Shown: piece by piece, positions 15,608 through 22,786 of the stretch
Position numbering within the stretch: the first letter of the stretch is position 1
Layout: each line of letters begins with the position of its first letter
Source of the DNA: a virus
Virus record (IMG/VR): IMGVR_UViG_3300030329_003866
Coordinates: 1-41,590 of that record
DNA length: 41,590 bases
Strand: one strand, 5' to 3'
Notes under the pieces: generated by a model
What the model was told of the DNA's origin: nothing
Databases searched by the model: none
Seen by the model: only the letters and a program-made list of their open reading frames with translations
Program-made: the position numbers and the translations under genes

Positions 15608-16030
15608 GTGGCAGTAAGATATCCTCCGTCAGAAAGAATAGCGTCACCAACTGAATTAAGAGAAAAATATGAGTCGGCTAGAAATGAGATAATAAACTAT
15701 AAGAAGTCGGCTCAGATTGCCAATGCCGCGTCAAAAGCATTAGCTAAAGATAAGCGGAAGTATCAATCAGAAGCCAAAGTAGCCAAAGGTCAAGTGGTTA
15801 GATTAAGTAAGAAACAAAAGGCAACTGAAGAAGCAAAGAAAGCAGGTTATTGGAGTGGAGCTGCAACGATAACTATTACTATTTTGTATGAAACTTGGAA
15901 GGTAGTAGGGTTTCCAGGCGGTAGAGAGTGGATGGCTTGGTGGGAGCACGAAGCTGTTTATGGCGTAATGGTTTGGACTTCTACTTGTATTTTAGGTTGG
16001 TTCTATAGAGCAAGTCATAAAGAAGGATAG
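15608..16030 (+). CDS. Coiled-coil membrane protein, unknown
   Basis: Translation starts at GTG 15608 with AGGAGAA eight bases upstream. The 140-residue product has a long charged helix (residues 15-80) followed by two membrane segments. These are GAATITITILYETWKVVGF and, after a Trp-rich loop (REWMAWWEHEAV), YGVMVWTSTCILGWFY. The layout resembles holin or spanin accessory proteins, but no family is recognised. It is the only clear membrane protein inside this cluster of basic proteins. Confidence 0.55.
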   Translation: MAVRYPPSERIASPTELREKYESARNEIINYKKSAQIANAASKALAKDKRKYQSEAKVAKGQVVRLSKKQKATEEAKKAGYWSGAATITITILYETWKVVGFPGGREWMAWWEHEAVYGVMVWTSTCILGWFYRASHKEG

Positions 16031-16041
16031 GGGAGTAAAAA

Positions 16042-16770
16042 GTGAAACTAATAGATATACTTTACGAAGGTGTTAATGACCCTGGCATTTTTAAGGCTGT
16101 TTTTTTAGCTGGCGGTCCTGGTAGTGGAAAGTCATTTGTTGCCGGCGAAGTTATGGGCATCCCTAAAAACCTCTCCTTCTCTGTGGACGGTTTAAAGGTA
16201 ATTAACTCTGATCCAGAATTTGAATACTTTCTGAAAAAGCAAGGTGTAGACCCTAGTTCTCTCGGTCAACTTAGCGATAAAGAGTTTGAGAAACTTACTG
16301 TAGGACCAGACTCTCCTAGAGAAAAAGCTAAGACCGTAAAGAAGGCTAAAGAAAAACTTTACATTCAAGGTCGTCTTGGTCTTTTGATTGATGGCACAGG
16401 TGATGACTATGCAAAGATAAAGAAGAAGAGGCAAGAGCTGATAAAGTATGGTTATGATACTTACATGGTTTTTATTAACACTACTCTAGAAGTTGCTCAA
16501 GAAAGAAATGCACAGAGAGATAGAGTCTTACCAGAGAAGATGGTCAAAAAGATCTGGACCGATGTGCAGAAAAACTTGGGTAGGTTTCAAGGCTTGTTCA
16601 AACAAAACTTTACCATTATAGATAACACTGAAGTAAGAGTAGCCAAGAGAGCGAATGATAATAGGTTATTTGAGAAACACATTTACATGGCTATCAAGCG
16701 TTTCATGCGTACTCCTATAAAGAGCGGCGTTGCGAAGACATGGATTAGGCAACAGGGGGGAAGGAAATGA
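16042..16770 (+). CDS. P-loop kinase (zeta-toxin/polynucleotide-kinase-like) with head-targeting-like N terminus
   Basis: GTG at 16042 follows the ribosome site GGGGAG. The 242-residue protein starts MKLIDILYEGVND, predicting LYE|G, and then goes straight into a kinase fold. AVFLAGGPGSGKS is the Walker A at residues 24-31. GLLIDGTGDDYAKI near 116-129 is a second acidic motif. VFINTTLEVAQERNAQRDR near 142-160 is the lid region. The fold fits zeta toxins and related small-molecule or nucleotide kinases. The leader lies outside the kinase core, which suggests an enzyme delivered in the virion, as T4 Alt is; this is inference. It overlaps the next gene by four bases. Confidence 0.7.
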   Translation: MKLIDILYEGVNDPGIFKAVFLAGGPGSGKSFVAGEVMGIPKNLSFSVDGLKVINSDPEFEYFLKKQGVDPSSLGQLSDKEFEKLTVGPDSPREKAKTVKKAKEKLYIQGRLGLLIDGTGDDYAKIKKKRQELIKYGYDTYMVFINTTLEVAQERNAQRDRVLPEKMVKKIWTDVQKNLGRFQGLFKQNFTIIDNTEVRVAKRANDNRLFEKHIYMAIKRFMRTPIKSGVAKTWIRQQGGRK

Positions 16771-17081
16771 AGTTAGCTGAAGCTGTAGGTAAAAACTTTT
16801 GGCTTAGTGAAGATGAGCTTCATGTGGCACTTTCTAATTTAGATGGGTGGGAGCTAGATGGTGACTATATTAAGAAGAAGTATCAGTTTGAAGACTGGAA
16901 GAAGATAACAAAGTTTTTAGAAATCATTGCTGCTTTGGTGAAGAAAGAAAACCATCATCCACAACTCAAGTTGGATAGTAAGAATAAGTGGGCAGAGGTA
17001 ATGCTGCGCTCTCATAACTCTAATAGCATAAGCAAGTACGACACTAATTTTGCTCAGAAGCTAGACAAGAAGGTAAAGTAA
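16767..17081 (+). CDS. Pterin-4a-carbinolamine dehydratase-like (DCoH/PhhB) protein
   Basis: The 104-residue product matches the small dehydratase fold. LDGWELDGDYIKKKYQFEDW precedes ITKFLEIIAALVKKENHHPQLKL and VMLRSHNSNSISKYDTNFAQKLD. The three family histidines are present as H63, H64 and H83. The enzyme recycles the tetrahydropterin cofactor of aromatic amino acid hydroxylases, and relatives can act in folate synthesis. The N terminus, MKLAEAVGKN, looks like the head-targeting motif (LAE|A). The next gene (IscA-like) starts at the A of its TAA stop, so the two are coupled. Confidence 0.8.
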   Translation: MKLAEAVGKNFWLSEDELHVALSNLDGWELDGDYIKKKYQFEDWKKITKFLEIIAALVKKENHHPQLKLDSKNKWAEVMLRSHNSNSISKYDTNFAQKLDKKVK

Positions 17082-17410
17082 TGACGATAACTGAATCGGC
17101 TCAAGCTAAGTGGTTAGACTTAGTAGAAAAACTAGAGCTTCCTCAAGATACCCATCTTCGTGTTGCTATTAAGGGTGGAGGTTGTTCGGGTTTTTCCAAG
17201 GAGTTAGACTATTGTTCTTCTGAAAGCATTACAGACATGGACGTAATAGCAGAGCATGGAGAAGTAAAGTCAGTTATTGATGCGAAGAGTATGCTGTTTC
17301 TACATGACGCAACCATTGACTATGTTGATGGTTTGATGGGTGCGGGTTTCACTATAACAATACCATCTGCAAAAAATACTTGTGGGTGTGGAGAAAGCTT
17401 TAGTGCATAA
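17081..17410 (+). CDS. A-type iron-sulfur carrier (IscA/ErpA/HesB-like)
   Basis: This 109-residue protein shows the complete family pattern. ITESA is at the start, LRVAIKGGGCSGFSKELDY carries Cys35, VIDAKSMLFLHDATIDYVDGL lies in the middle, and CGCGESF (Cys101, Cys103) is at the end. The three cysteines bind or transfer Fe-S clusters. Together with the ferredoxin and glutaredoxin at 6540-7061 it suggests support of Fe-S enzymes during infection. Its first 19 codons, plus 7 bases before the ATG, recur almost exactly inside the gene at 17918-18640. Confidence 0.92.
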   Translation: MTITESAQAKWLDLVEKLELPQDTHLRVAIKGGGCSGFSKELDYCSSESITDMDVIAEHGEVKSVIDAKSMLFLHDATIDYVDGLMGAGFTITIPSAKNTCGCGESFSA

Positions 17411-17580
17411 TGACACAACTTTCTAACCCTGCTGGCTTGACTTGTGATACGTGCCAAAAGGAAAATGATACATTGTATAGGGTAGTATTAGATAAGGGTT
17501 ATAACGCTCTTATAAAACGTCCTATGTGGAACTGTAAAGAATGTTATGAGAATAAGAATAAAGAAAGAGAAACTACTTAA
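17410..17580 (+). CDS. Small zinc-ribbon protein
   Basis: A 56-residue frame begins at ATG 17410, overlapping the IscA stop by one base (TAATG), and ends at TAA 17578-17580, itself overlapping the next ATG. It contains CDTCQKEND and, about 25 residues on, CKECYENK, two CxxC half-sites for a zinc ribbon, with a basic C terminus. The seamless overlaps on both sides support it as a real gene. Function unknown. Confidence 0.65.
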   Translation: MTQLSNPAGLTCDTCQKENDTLYRVVLDKGYNALIKRPMWNCKECYENKNKERETT

Positions 17581-17927
17581 TGAGTGAGAGTTATAATATA
17601 TTACTTGAGAATGGGTTTGCCCTTCTTGCAGAAAATGGGGACAACATAGTATTAGAGTCTGATGTTCCAGGCGATGGTTCAAGTTCAAGTGGTCAAGGTG
17701 GTCCTAGTAAGAAAAGAGAAAGAGATACAACAGAGTTGTGGGAAGTTGGTAGTCGCATGAGCAGAATAAATGGTAACATTTTATTGGGTGAGTTAAATAG
17801 AGTAAAATATTATACTATAGAAGAGAGCAGTCCAACTATTAGAATAAAAGAAGTAAAAGAAAACTTTTTAGAGCGTCCCCCAACTTTTCCAATACGTGTA
17901 AATATAAGGAATCTAAAATGGAAATAA
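17580..17927 (+). CDS. Unknown protein with repeat-like N terminus
   Basis: The 115-residue product starts YNILLENGFALLAENGDNIVLESD, a short beta repeat (N-x-LLENG / LLAENG-x-x-I-x-LE) common in phage tail or neck proteins. A Gly/Ser linker and a charged mixed region follow. Its end overlaps the next gene by 10 bases. A virion role is likely but unproven. Confidence 0.5.
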   Translation: MSESYNILLENGFALLAENGDNIVLESDVPGDGSSSSGQGGPSKKRERDTTELWEVGSRMSRINGNILLGELNRVKYYTIEESSPTIRIKEVKENFLERPPTFPIRVNIRNLKWK

Positions 17928-18640
17928 GTTTAGATAGAGAAAATGTTTTAGAATTTAATGTAGACATTCAAGGCTACGCTAATACTCCAACAAAAGCTAA
18001 ACCTAAAGTGCGAATGGTAATAGGAAATAATGCTTTATCTATTTGTTTGCCAGCGATACGAGAAGGTGAAGATTATAGAGTCACTATTCCAGAGATGAAA
18101 AATCTTTTAGAGGCAGGTAAATATGAAGCTTCTTTAGAAGTCATTTTAGGCAATAAGTTTTTTGTGCCGTGGGAATCAATTCTTACTTTTGATAATGAGG
18201 TTAAGGTTGAAGAGCAGGAGCCGGAAGAAGAGGTTGAGGTTAAGGTTGAAGCAGCGCCAGTTGTAAGGGACTCTAAACCACAAATGAAAGTAACTGCTAA
18301 ACCGGTTCTAAATAAAGTAATGACGATAACCGAATCGGCTCAAGCTCAGTGGTTAGACTTAGTAAAGAAACTAGAGATTCAGCTTCCTCAAGAGGAACAG
18401 AAACAGGAACAAAAAGATATTGTATCAGAAGCTGTTCAGCAGGCAGAGGCAATGAAAGAAACTACGGGTTTGAAGATTATAAACGATCTCCCCCGGGTAG
18501 AAGAGGAGCAGGAACAGGAACAGAAACAAAATGGCTTGAAGATTATAAATGATCTTCCTCGCGTAGACGAGCAAGAAGAGAAACAAACGCGTTTGAAGAT
18601 TATAAATGATCTCCCTCGGGCAAAAAAAGAAAGGAAATAA
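17918..18640 (+). CDS. Mosaic protein containing copies of the IscA-like and gp22-like N termini plus LKIINDLPR repeats
   Basis: The 240-residue protein has a beta-rich N-terminal domain (about 1-97) and a Glu/Val linker. Then comes MTITESAQAQWLDLVKKLE (from residue 135), nearly identical to the first residues of the IscA-like protein. After a Gln/Glu segment comes KDIVSEAVQQAEAMK, nearly identical to residues 4-17 of the gp22-like protein. Three LKIINDLPR repeats close the protein. The copied gp22 segment includes a potential protease site (VSE|A). I infer a head-core component built by recombination. The frame is intact and overlaps its upstream neighbour by 10 bases. Confidence 0.75.
   Translation: MEISLDRENVLEFNVDIQGYANTPTKAKPKVRMVIGNNALSICLPAIREGEDYRVTIPEMKNLLEAGKYEASLEVILGNKFFVPWESILTFDNEVKVEEQEPEEEVEVKVEAAPVVRDSKPQMKVTAKPVLNKVMTITESAQAQWLDLVKKLEIQLPQEEQKQEQKDIVSEAVQQAEAMKETTGLKIINDLPRVEEEQEQEQKQNGLKIINDLPRVDEQEEKQTRLKIINDLPRAKKERK
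18320..18376 (+). repeat. Copy of the start of the IscA-like gene (original at 17081-17137)
   Basis: Fifty-three of 57 bases match between the two copies. The match also extends 7 bases upstream of the IscA ATG (TAAAGTA), which in the IscA locus is the end of the previous gene. Copying from the IscA junction into this gene is therefore the simplest direction. After a 6-base insertion, CTTCCTCAAGA is also shared. Confidence 0.85.
18413..18457 (+). repeat. Copy of the start of the gp22-like gene (original at 35947-35991)
   Basis: About 41 of 45 bases match, in the same reading frame, encoding DIVSEAVQQAEAMK in both places. The two loci are 17.5 kb apart, so this is not a tandem duplication. 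Confidence 0.85.
18470..18619 (+). repeat. Three in-frame LKIINDLPR repeats
   Basis: The units begin at TTG codons at 18470, 18536 and 18593 (spacing 66 and 57 bases). TTGAAGATTATAAA is identical in all three. They are separated by Glu/Gln-rich spacers of differing length. Confidence 0.85.
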
Positions 18641-18649
18641 GAGGTTATA

Positions 18650-19291
18650 ATGGCTGATGTTAAGATAAGTGATCTTAGTGATGTTTCCGCAACCGGTGAC
18701 TTAGACGTTGCTGATATTCTTCCTATAGTAGATACAAGCGCAGGTGCTACAACATCTGTTACCCTTGATATACTCAAAGATTTTTTCCGAAACCATATTG
18801 ATAGAGCAGGGTGGGAGTATGTTTCTGATAAGGCTTTGGAGACAACTGCTATTACGGCTACTGAAGATACTTGGACAGTATTGACTAACGATGGTACATC
18901 TTCAGCTACGAGTAGAGAGTTTTTACCTTATGGTACTAGCTCTATTTTTGATACAAGTGACAATAAAATAAAGTGTAGTGGGCTTCAAACGAAAGATGTT
19001 ATTTGGTTTAGAGTATCAATAGCGGCAAAACCTACGACTAATAATACTCTAATGAAACTAAGAGTTAACTATTACAATAAGGATGCGGACGGCAATGTTT
19101 CGTTTAACTTTCAAAAAAACTTTGTTGATCAACAGTTAGAAGATGGTGCGGGGGTGAGTCATAAAAAAGAATTTACATTGCCTTTTTATGTAGGTAGCGA
19201 ATCTACTATTCGTGGATATGGTGAGTTAGAAGTTAATTGCAATACTGATACTATTGTAACAGATGTTGCTATGTTAAGTGTGGTAAACTAA
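18650..19291 (+). CDS. Fibre- or decoration-like virion protein
   Basis: The 213-residue protein starts VKISDLSDVSATGDLDVADILPIVDTSAGATTSVTLDILKDF, a linker pattern found at the N terminus of many phage fibre and tail-tip proteins. A beta-rich body with alternating hydrophobic residues follows, compatible with a jelly-roll domain. It lies before a larger beta-rich protein with a strong ribosome site. Surface display is inference. Confidence 0.6.
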   Translation: MADVKISDLSDVSATGDLDVADILPIVDTSAGATTSVTLDILKDFFRNHIDRAGWEYVSDKALETTAITATEDTWTVLTNDGTSSATSREFLPYGTSSIFDTSDNKIKCSGLQTKDVIWFRVSIAAKPTTNNTLMKLRVNYYNKDADGNVSFNFQKNFVDQQLEDGAGVSHKKEFTLPFYVGSESTIRGYGELEVNCNTDTIVTDVAMLSVVN

Positions 19292-19301
19292 GGAGGTAGT
19301 A

Positions 19302-20894
19302 ATGGCTGTAGTAAGAGGTAAAAGATATATGGTTAGGCGTTCTAAAGATGATAGGCAAATCATATGGGGTCGTAGAGCAAAGAGGTTGGGTAAACATCCT
19401 TTAGGAGAATTTACTGCAACTGCTAGTACCGAGAGTTTAACAGGAATAACAGTAATAGATGAACAGCTTACTTTGGCATCTGGCGGCAATGTTTATGCCC
19501 TAACAAACATACCTTTTGATAGGTTTTATACTCGCACCTGGGATGCTAATAGAACATTATCTGGCGAAGATGGTTTGATAGCTAATCATACTTCTAGGGA
19601 TGCGGTGATTGGAGAAATGAATAACATATTAGGGAACTCTTTATCTGCCGCAGCTCCTACAGAGCTATCGGATTATAAGCCTGACTTGGGTGATAATGAC
19701 GTAACTTATATGGCTGGTCAACGAATAGACCTTACTCCTACAGTAGCTACTGCTAGTAAAGCTGCTACTATGATTATTTGGGATAGACCCACTGGTGAAA
19801 CATGGCCTAACTGGCTAACACAAGAATCTGATATTACTGGAAGAGTAACAGGCACAGCGCCTGGATGGACCGGTAGTCCCGGTGATGGTTCAACTGATGA
19901 TTATGAGTTTTGTTTAAAGGCTGGTAATCCTTTTGGTCAAGCACCCACAGCAAAATGGATGCTTAAGGTAAGAGAAAATACCTTTACAACGCCATGGGAG
20001 TATGCTATTGAGCTTGATAGCTCGCGAGATCGCCTGACAGAAAGTCATTTCACCGCACTTTCTGCTGATACATTAGCTAACCCTATCGCTAGAAACAGTA
20101 ATGGTGATGGTAGAGCATGGACAGTAGGTATGGTATTTAAGGATGTGGGCGATGGTGGCTTTTTGTTTAGTTATCTTAATAGTTTTGGTCTTCAAGAGCT
20201 GAAGGGCATTGAAGTAAAAAGACCACAAGGTGGATATATTACTTTACAGTATGGAGGAGGTTCTGAAAATTATATTTTCTTAAGCACCACTACCGATGGA
20301 TTTACAATGCAAAGTGGCAATTGGTATGGGTTATGTTTTACTTTTGATGGCAACACTACTGGAGCTAATCTAGCAGATGTAGAAGATTATTATAGTAGGT
20401 TCAAATTTTATACAGTAGACTTAGATGAAAGCGCTAGTCATACAGTTACAGAAAGAGCCTGGTTAAGCAAAAGTCATGATAGTAATGGATATACTGGCCC
20501 TATTTCTGGTAGCGATTACCATCTTTCTATAGGATCTAGGTATGCTAACAGTAACTGTATAGCAGGATCTTATTCTTTCTTTGGTATATTGGATACTTGT
20601 TTGACAGCAACTTCTGACATTCAGAAATTTATTACTGATCCACTGGGATACAAAACAGACAAGACTCTATTAGATGGCGCGAATAATAAAATATGGCTAA
20701 TGGGTGATGGCGACGAAGATACATGGACATCTCAAGGCTCTATTGGGACTGGATATATTAGAAATCAAGTAGATATATCTGCAACGGCTGGAAATATGGC
20801 TGGAGCTAGAGATTATACACTCATTGGACGCTCTATGGCCACCGATGATCTAGTTACGGGCGACGACGCAACGATACCCAGTTTAGGGAACTAG
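19302..20894 (+). CDS. Large beta-rich virion protein with LamG/ConA-like C-terminal half
   Basis: The 530-residue product follows an optimal ribosome site (AAGGAGGT) and is probably made in quantity. The first ~230 residues hold a basic start and an Ig/cadherin-like segment (DLTPTVATASKAATMIIWDRPTG ... ITGRVTGTAP). The second half looks like a laminin-G/concanavalin-type sandwich: AWTVGMVFKDVGDGGFLFSY, WYGLCFTFDGNTTG, YHLSIGSRYANSNCIAGSYSFFGILD. Such domains bind glycans in fibres or capsid decorations. The frame ends cleanly just before the next candidate promoter. Confidence 0.6.
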   Translation: MAVVRGKRYMVRRSKDDRQIIWGRRAKRLGKHPLGEFTATASTESLTGITVIDEQLTLASGGNVYALTNIPFDRFYTRTWDANRTLSGEDGLIANHTSRDAVIGEMNNILGNSLSAAAPTELSDYKPDLGDNDVTYMAGQRIDLTPTVATASKAATMIIWDRPTGETWPNWLTQESDITGRVTGTAPGWTGSPGDGSTDDYEFCLKAGNPFGQAPTAKWMLKVRENTFTTPWEYAIELDSSRDRLTESHFTALSADTLANPIARNSNGDGRAWTVGMVFKDVGDGGFLFSYLNSFGLQELKGIEVKRPQGGYITLQYGGGSENYIFLSTTTDGFTMQSGNWYGLCFTFDGNTTGANLADVEDYYSRFKFYTVDLDESASHTVTERAWLSKSHDSNGYTGPISGSDYHLSIGSRYANSNCIAGSYSFFGILDTCLTATSDIQKFITDPLGYKTDKTLLDGANNKIWLMGDGDEDTWTSQGSIGTGYIRNQVDISATAGNMAGARDYTLIGRSMATDDLVTGDDATIPSLGN

Positions 20895-20898
20895 GGAC

Positions 20899-20906
20899 AT
20901 ATTTAT
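20899..20906 (+). promoter_or_regulatory. ATATTTAT element, candidate phage promoter
   Basis: The octamer lies 4 bases after the stop of the large virion gene. The following leader is longer than for the other copies (80 bases to 20987) and contains a tiny open frame at 20970-20990. Confidence 0.35.
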
Positions 20907-20969
20907 AAAACAGGGGCACCCAAATTCCGGGCGGAGCCAATTTTTTGCTTACGTGAAGGAAAATCCAAG

Positions 20970-20990
20970 ATGAAAGCAGGTAGAGTATGA
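20970..20990 (+). CDS. Possible leader minicistron (MKAGRV)
   Basis: ATG at 20970 is preceded by GAAGGA, and the frame codes MKAGRV then TGA at 20988-20990. The stop overlaps the ATG of the next gene as ATGA. This could couple translation of the membrane protein downstream. It is too short to judge by composition. Confidence 0.3.
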   Translation: MKAGRV

Positions 20991-21352
20991 AGTTTGGAAT
21001 AGACAGAGAACTTAGAAATATTTTAGCAGTGATGGCGATCATTTTTATTGGGGTAACCGCCATCTTTTATCCACCGTTTGCTGGCGCTCAAGATGGTGGC
21101 GATGGTGGAGGTCAAACTTACTACGGGCAAAGCAGTGGCTACATGGAAGTAGAAAGACTAGCCTCTCGTATGGAAAGGTTTATGAAGCTACACAAAGAAT
21201 CAATGCGAAATCAAATGTTAATACAATCCTTATTGGGTCAGTTGATTGAGTTGGAAATAAAGAATGCTAAGAATGGTCGTTTTGCTCACATAAGTGATAG
21301 CACCTATTTTGACACACGTACAGGTGAAATCTTTAAACGACCACAACCTTGA
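20987..21352 (+). CDS. Membrane-anchored or exported protein, unknown
   Basis: The 121-residue product has an N-terminal hydrophobic helix (ILAVMAIIFIGVTAIFYPPFAGA), a Gly/Asp-rich linker (QDGGDGGGQ) and a helical region (MEVERLASRMERFMKLHKESMRNQMLIQSLLGQLIELEI). It ends YFDTRTGEIFKRPQP. A periplasm-facing helix with an inner-membrane anchor is the plan of an i-spanin, but the evidence is weak. Starts in overlap with the minicistron. Confidence 0.5.
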   Translation: MKFGIDRELRNILAVMAIIFIGVTAIFYPPFAGAQDGGDGGGQTYYGQSSGYMEVERLASRMERFMKLHKESMRNQMLIQSLLGQLIELEIKNAKNGRFAHISDSTYFDTRTGEIFKRPQP

Positions 21353-21361
21353 GAAGAGATA

Positions 21362-21589
21362 ATGAAACTAAATGAATCGTGGGGTCAAAGAGACAGCAAA
21401 CCTATTGATGTAAATAAGACTCGCTCTATAGCTGGTAAGGTTATCAAAAACATTTGGGTTGAGTTAGATAAAATAGGGGCCAATAGCCCATCTGATAGAA
21501 GACGTTATTTAGATGCTATTCTTACTTCTTTAGAGCAGCGTGGTCATAAGATGATAGATAGGAAGCTGAAAAAGGCTCAACAACGATGA
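21362..21589 (+). CDS. Basic 75-residue protein with head-targeting-like N terminus
   Basis: It begins MKLNESWGQRDSK, with LNE|S after residue 5, almost the same start as the gene at 15135 (MKLNEAW). The rest is a helical Arg/Lys-rich domain ending RKLKKAQQR. It overlaps the next gene by four bases. Confidence 0.6.
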   Translation: MKLNESWGQRDSKPIDVNKTRSIAGKVIKNIWVELDKIGANSPSDRRRYLDAILTSLEQRGHKMIDRKLKKAQQR

Positions 21590-21957
21590 AGCTAAAAGAT
21601 TTATTGAAGGATAAAGTGATTAAGGCAAAACTTGCCAAGTTAGGCTTTGCGTTTACTGCGAATGTCAGTGCTCAACAGCTAAATACTTTATTGACAATTT
21701 TGCGTGGACTAGGAATAGTAGAAGCTCATAAGTATAGTAAAAAAGATGGTCGCGACTATGAGAAGGAAAGGAAGTTTAATGATACACCCAAGGCCCGTAA
21801 ATACAGAGCCAAACTCAACCGCTACAATAGAGATAAAGGCACGTACGGCAATGGCGACGGACGCGATGCTAGCCACAGCGGTGGGCGCATTGCAGGGTTT
21901 GAACCCTCATCTAAAAATAAGGGACGAAAGGAAAAATCAAGACTCAAAAAGAAATAG
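21586..21957 (+). CDS. Basic protein with HNH-like remnant C terminus
   Basis: The 123-residue product starts MKLKDLLKDKVIK, a head-targeting-like leader lacking the Glu at the expected cut. A helical domain follows. Then comes DTPKARKYRAKLNRYNRDKGTYGNGDGRDASHSGGRIAGFEPSSKNKGRKEKSR. This recalls the small phage HNH-like module with a GDG-x-x-x-x-H core and terminal N/R-rich segment. Key metal residues look eroded, so nuclease activity is doubtful. It probably binds DNA. Confidence 0.55.
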   Translation: MKLKDLLKDKVIKAKLAKLGFAFTANVSAQQLNTLLTILRGLGIVEAHKYSKKDGRDYEKERKFNDTPKARKYRAKLNRYNRDKGTYGNGDGRDASHSGGRIAGFEPSSKNKGRKEKSRLKKK

Positions 21958-21967
21958 GAGAGAAGAT

Positions 21968-22195
21968 GTGATCATTGGTCCTCCGAACACCACATTACAA
22001 AATGTTGGGGTAAGTAACTTAACAGGCATAGAAGGTTCTAATAAATTGAGAGCGGAATTGCAACATCATCAATCTATTGTGCGCCCTACTAAGAATAGTG
22101 TTTTAGGTGGTTTTTTTGATTATATAAAGCCCCAACATAGTGTGAGGAATATGATAGAGCATGTAATAGGCGCTAACATAGATTTTACAGCTTAA
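21968..22195 (+). CDS. Unknown 75-residue protein
   Basis: The frame is open upstream into the previous gene. However, a strong ribosome site, AGGAG at 21956-21960, lies seven bases before GTG 21968, which I take as the start. The product begins IIGPPNTTLQNVGVSNLTGIEG and contains VLGGFFDYIKPQHSVRNMIEHVIG. No family is recognised. The longer upstream frame is a shadow of the basic gene at 21586. Confidence 0.55.
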   Translation: MIIGPPNTTLQNVGVSNLTGIEGSNKLRAELQHHQSIVRPTKNSVLGGFFDYIKPQHSVRNMIEHVIGANIDFTA

Positions 22196-22196
22196 A

Positions 22197-22364
22197 ATGT
22201 CTGAAATCGCCACATTACCAAGAGTAGCCCTTGAGTTATTGGCTTATACTCTCTATGAAATAGAAGAAATGAATAAAACAGCCCCCGATAGTGATGGGGC
22301 AAAAGATAGATATGACACTTTAACATTAGATCCTAATGGGAAAGTATTTGATAGAGTCGTATAA
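22197..22364 (+). CDS. Unknown 55-residue acidic protein
   Basis: ATG at 22197 follows the upstream stop by one base, and the frame ends with TAA 22362-22364. It has a Leu-rich helix (LPRVALELLAYTLYEIEEM) and an acidic tail ending DRVV. Spacing and strand fit a real gene; nothing else can be said. Confidence 0.5.
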   Translation: MSEIATLPRVALELLAYTLYEIEEMNKTAPDSDGAKDRYDTLTLDPNGKVFDRVV

Positions 22365-22376
22365 GTTTTATAGTAG

Positions 22377-22384
22377 ATATTTAT
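22377..22384 (+). promoter_or_regulatory. ATATTTAT element, candidate phage promoter
   Basis: The octamer begins 12 bases after the previous stop and lies 60 bases before the start at 22445. It heads a monocistronic unit closed by the terminator at 22787. Confidence 0.4.
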
Positions 22385-22444
22385 TTTATGTAATTCTGCA
22401 GAACAGGTTAATGTAGAAACTAATACTCTACAAGGAGAACATGT

Positions 22445-22774
22445 ATGGAATTTGGACCCATTTTTGAAAACGTAGCCAGTGTATTCGCACTGTTGATTGC
22501 GCTTTCAGTTATTATTGAAAGAGGCTTGGCTACTGTTTTCGGTTGGAAGTATTATGAGAAATTGCTTGCGGGTAAGGGACTTAAGGTTCCTATTACCGTA
22601 GCGGTTTCATTTGTAATAGCCCAGCAGGTACCAGTTGATTTGGTTGCAATGTTGTTTGATGGTGATACGTCATTGTTAGGTCAAATATTAACGGCTGGCT
22701 TACTGAGCGGAGGCTCCAAGCGCATCGCAGAAACCTTCGGGGATTTGAAGAAGGCTGCTGAAGAGTTGAAATAA
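22445..22774 (+). CDS. Holin-like membrane protein
   Basis: The 109-residue product has an N-terminal membrane helix (VASVFALLIALSVIIERGLATVFGW). A second hydrophobic part (ITVAVSFVIAQQVPVDLVAML) and a third weaker one (LGQILTAGLLSGGSKRIAETF) follow, with a charged C terminus. The plan (small, three helices, charged tail) fits phage holins. The start is chosen at ATG 22445, with AAGGAGAA nine bases upstream. It stands alone between a promoter-like element and a strong terminator, so it may be regulated separately. Confidence 0.55.
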   Translation: MEFGPIFENVASVFALLIALSVIIERGLATVFGWKYYEKLLAGKGLKVPITVAVSFVIAQQVPVDLVAMLFDGDTSLLGQILTAGLLSGGSKRIAETFGDLKKAAEELK

Positions 22775-22786
22775 TACTCGTTAGAA

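Noticed and set aside
16042-16770. Calling the kinase a true zeta toxin with a toxin-antitoxin role
   Set aside because: Only the general P-loop kinase fold is supported, no antitoxin gene is adjacent, and the head-targeting-like leader suggests a different use.
18349-18552. Second + frame inside the mosaic gene (67 residues)
   Set aside because: It is a shifted reading of the copied and repeated segments; the 17918 frame explains all the repeats.
20907-20955. Terminator from GGCGGAGCC followed by TTTTTT near 20930-20946
   Set aside because: The stem is only 3 bp (GGC/GCC) with a 3-base loop, too weak to call.
21746-21967. Upstream extension of the gene at 21968
   Set aside because: It overlaps the basic gene at 21586 in another frame, and a clear AGGAG site favours GTG 21968.
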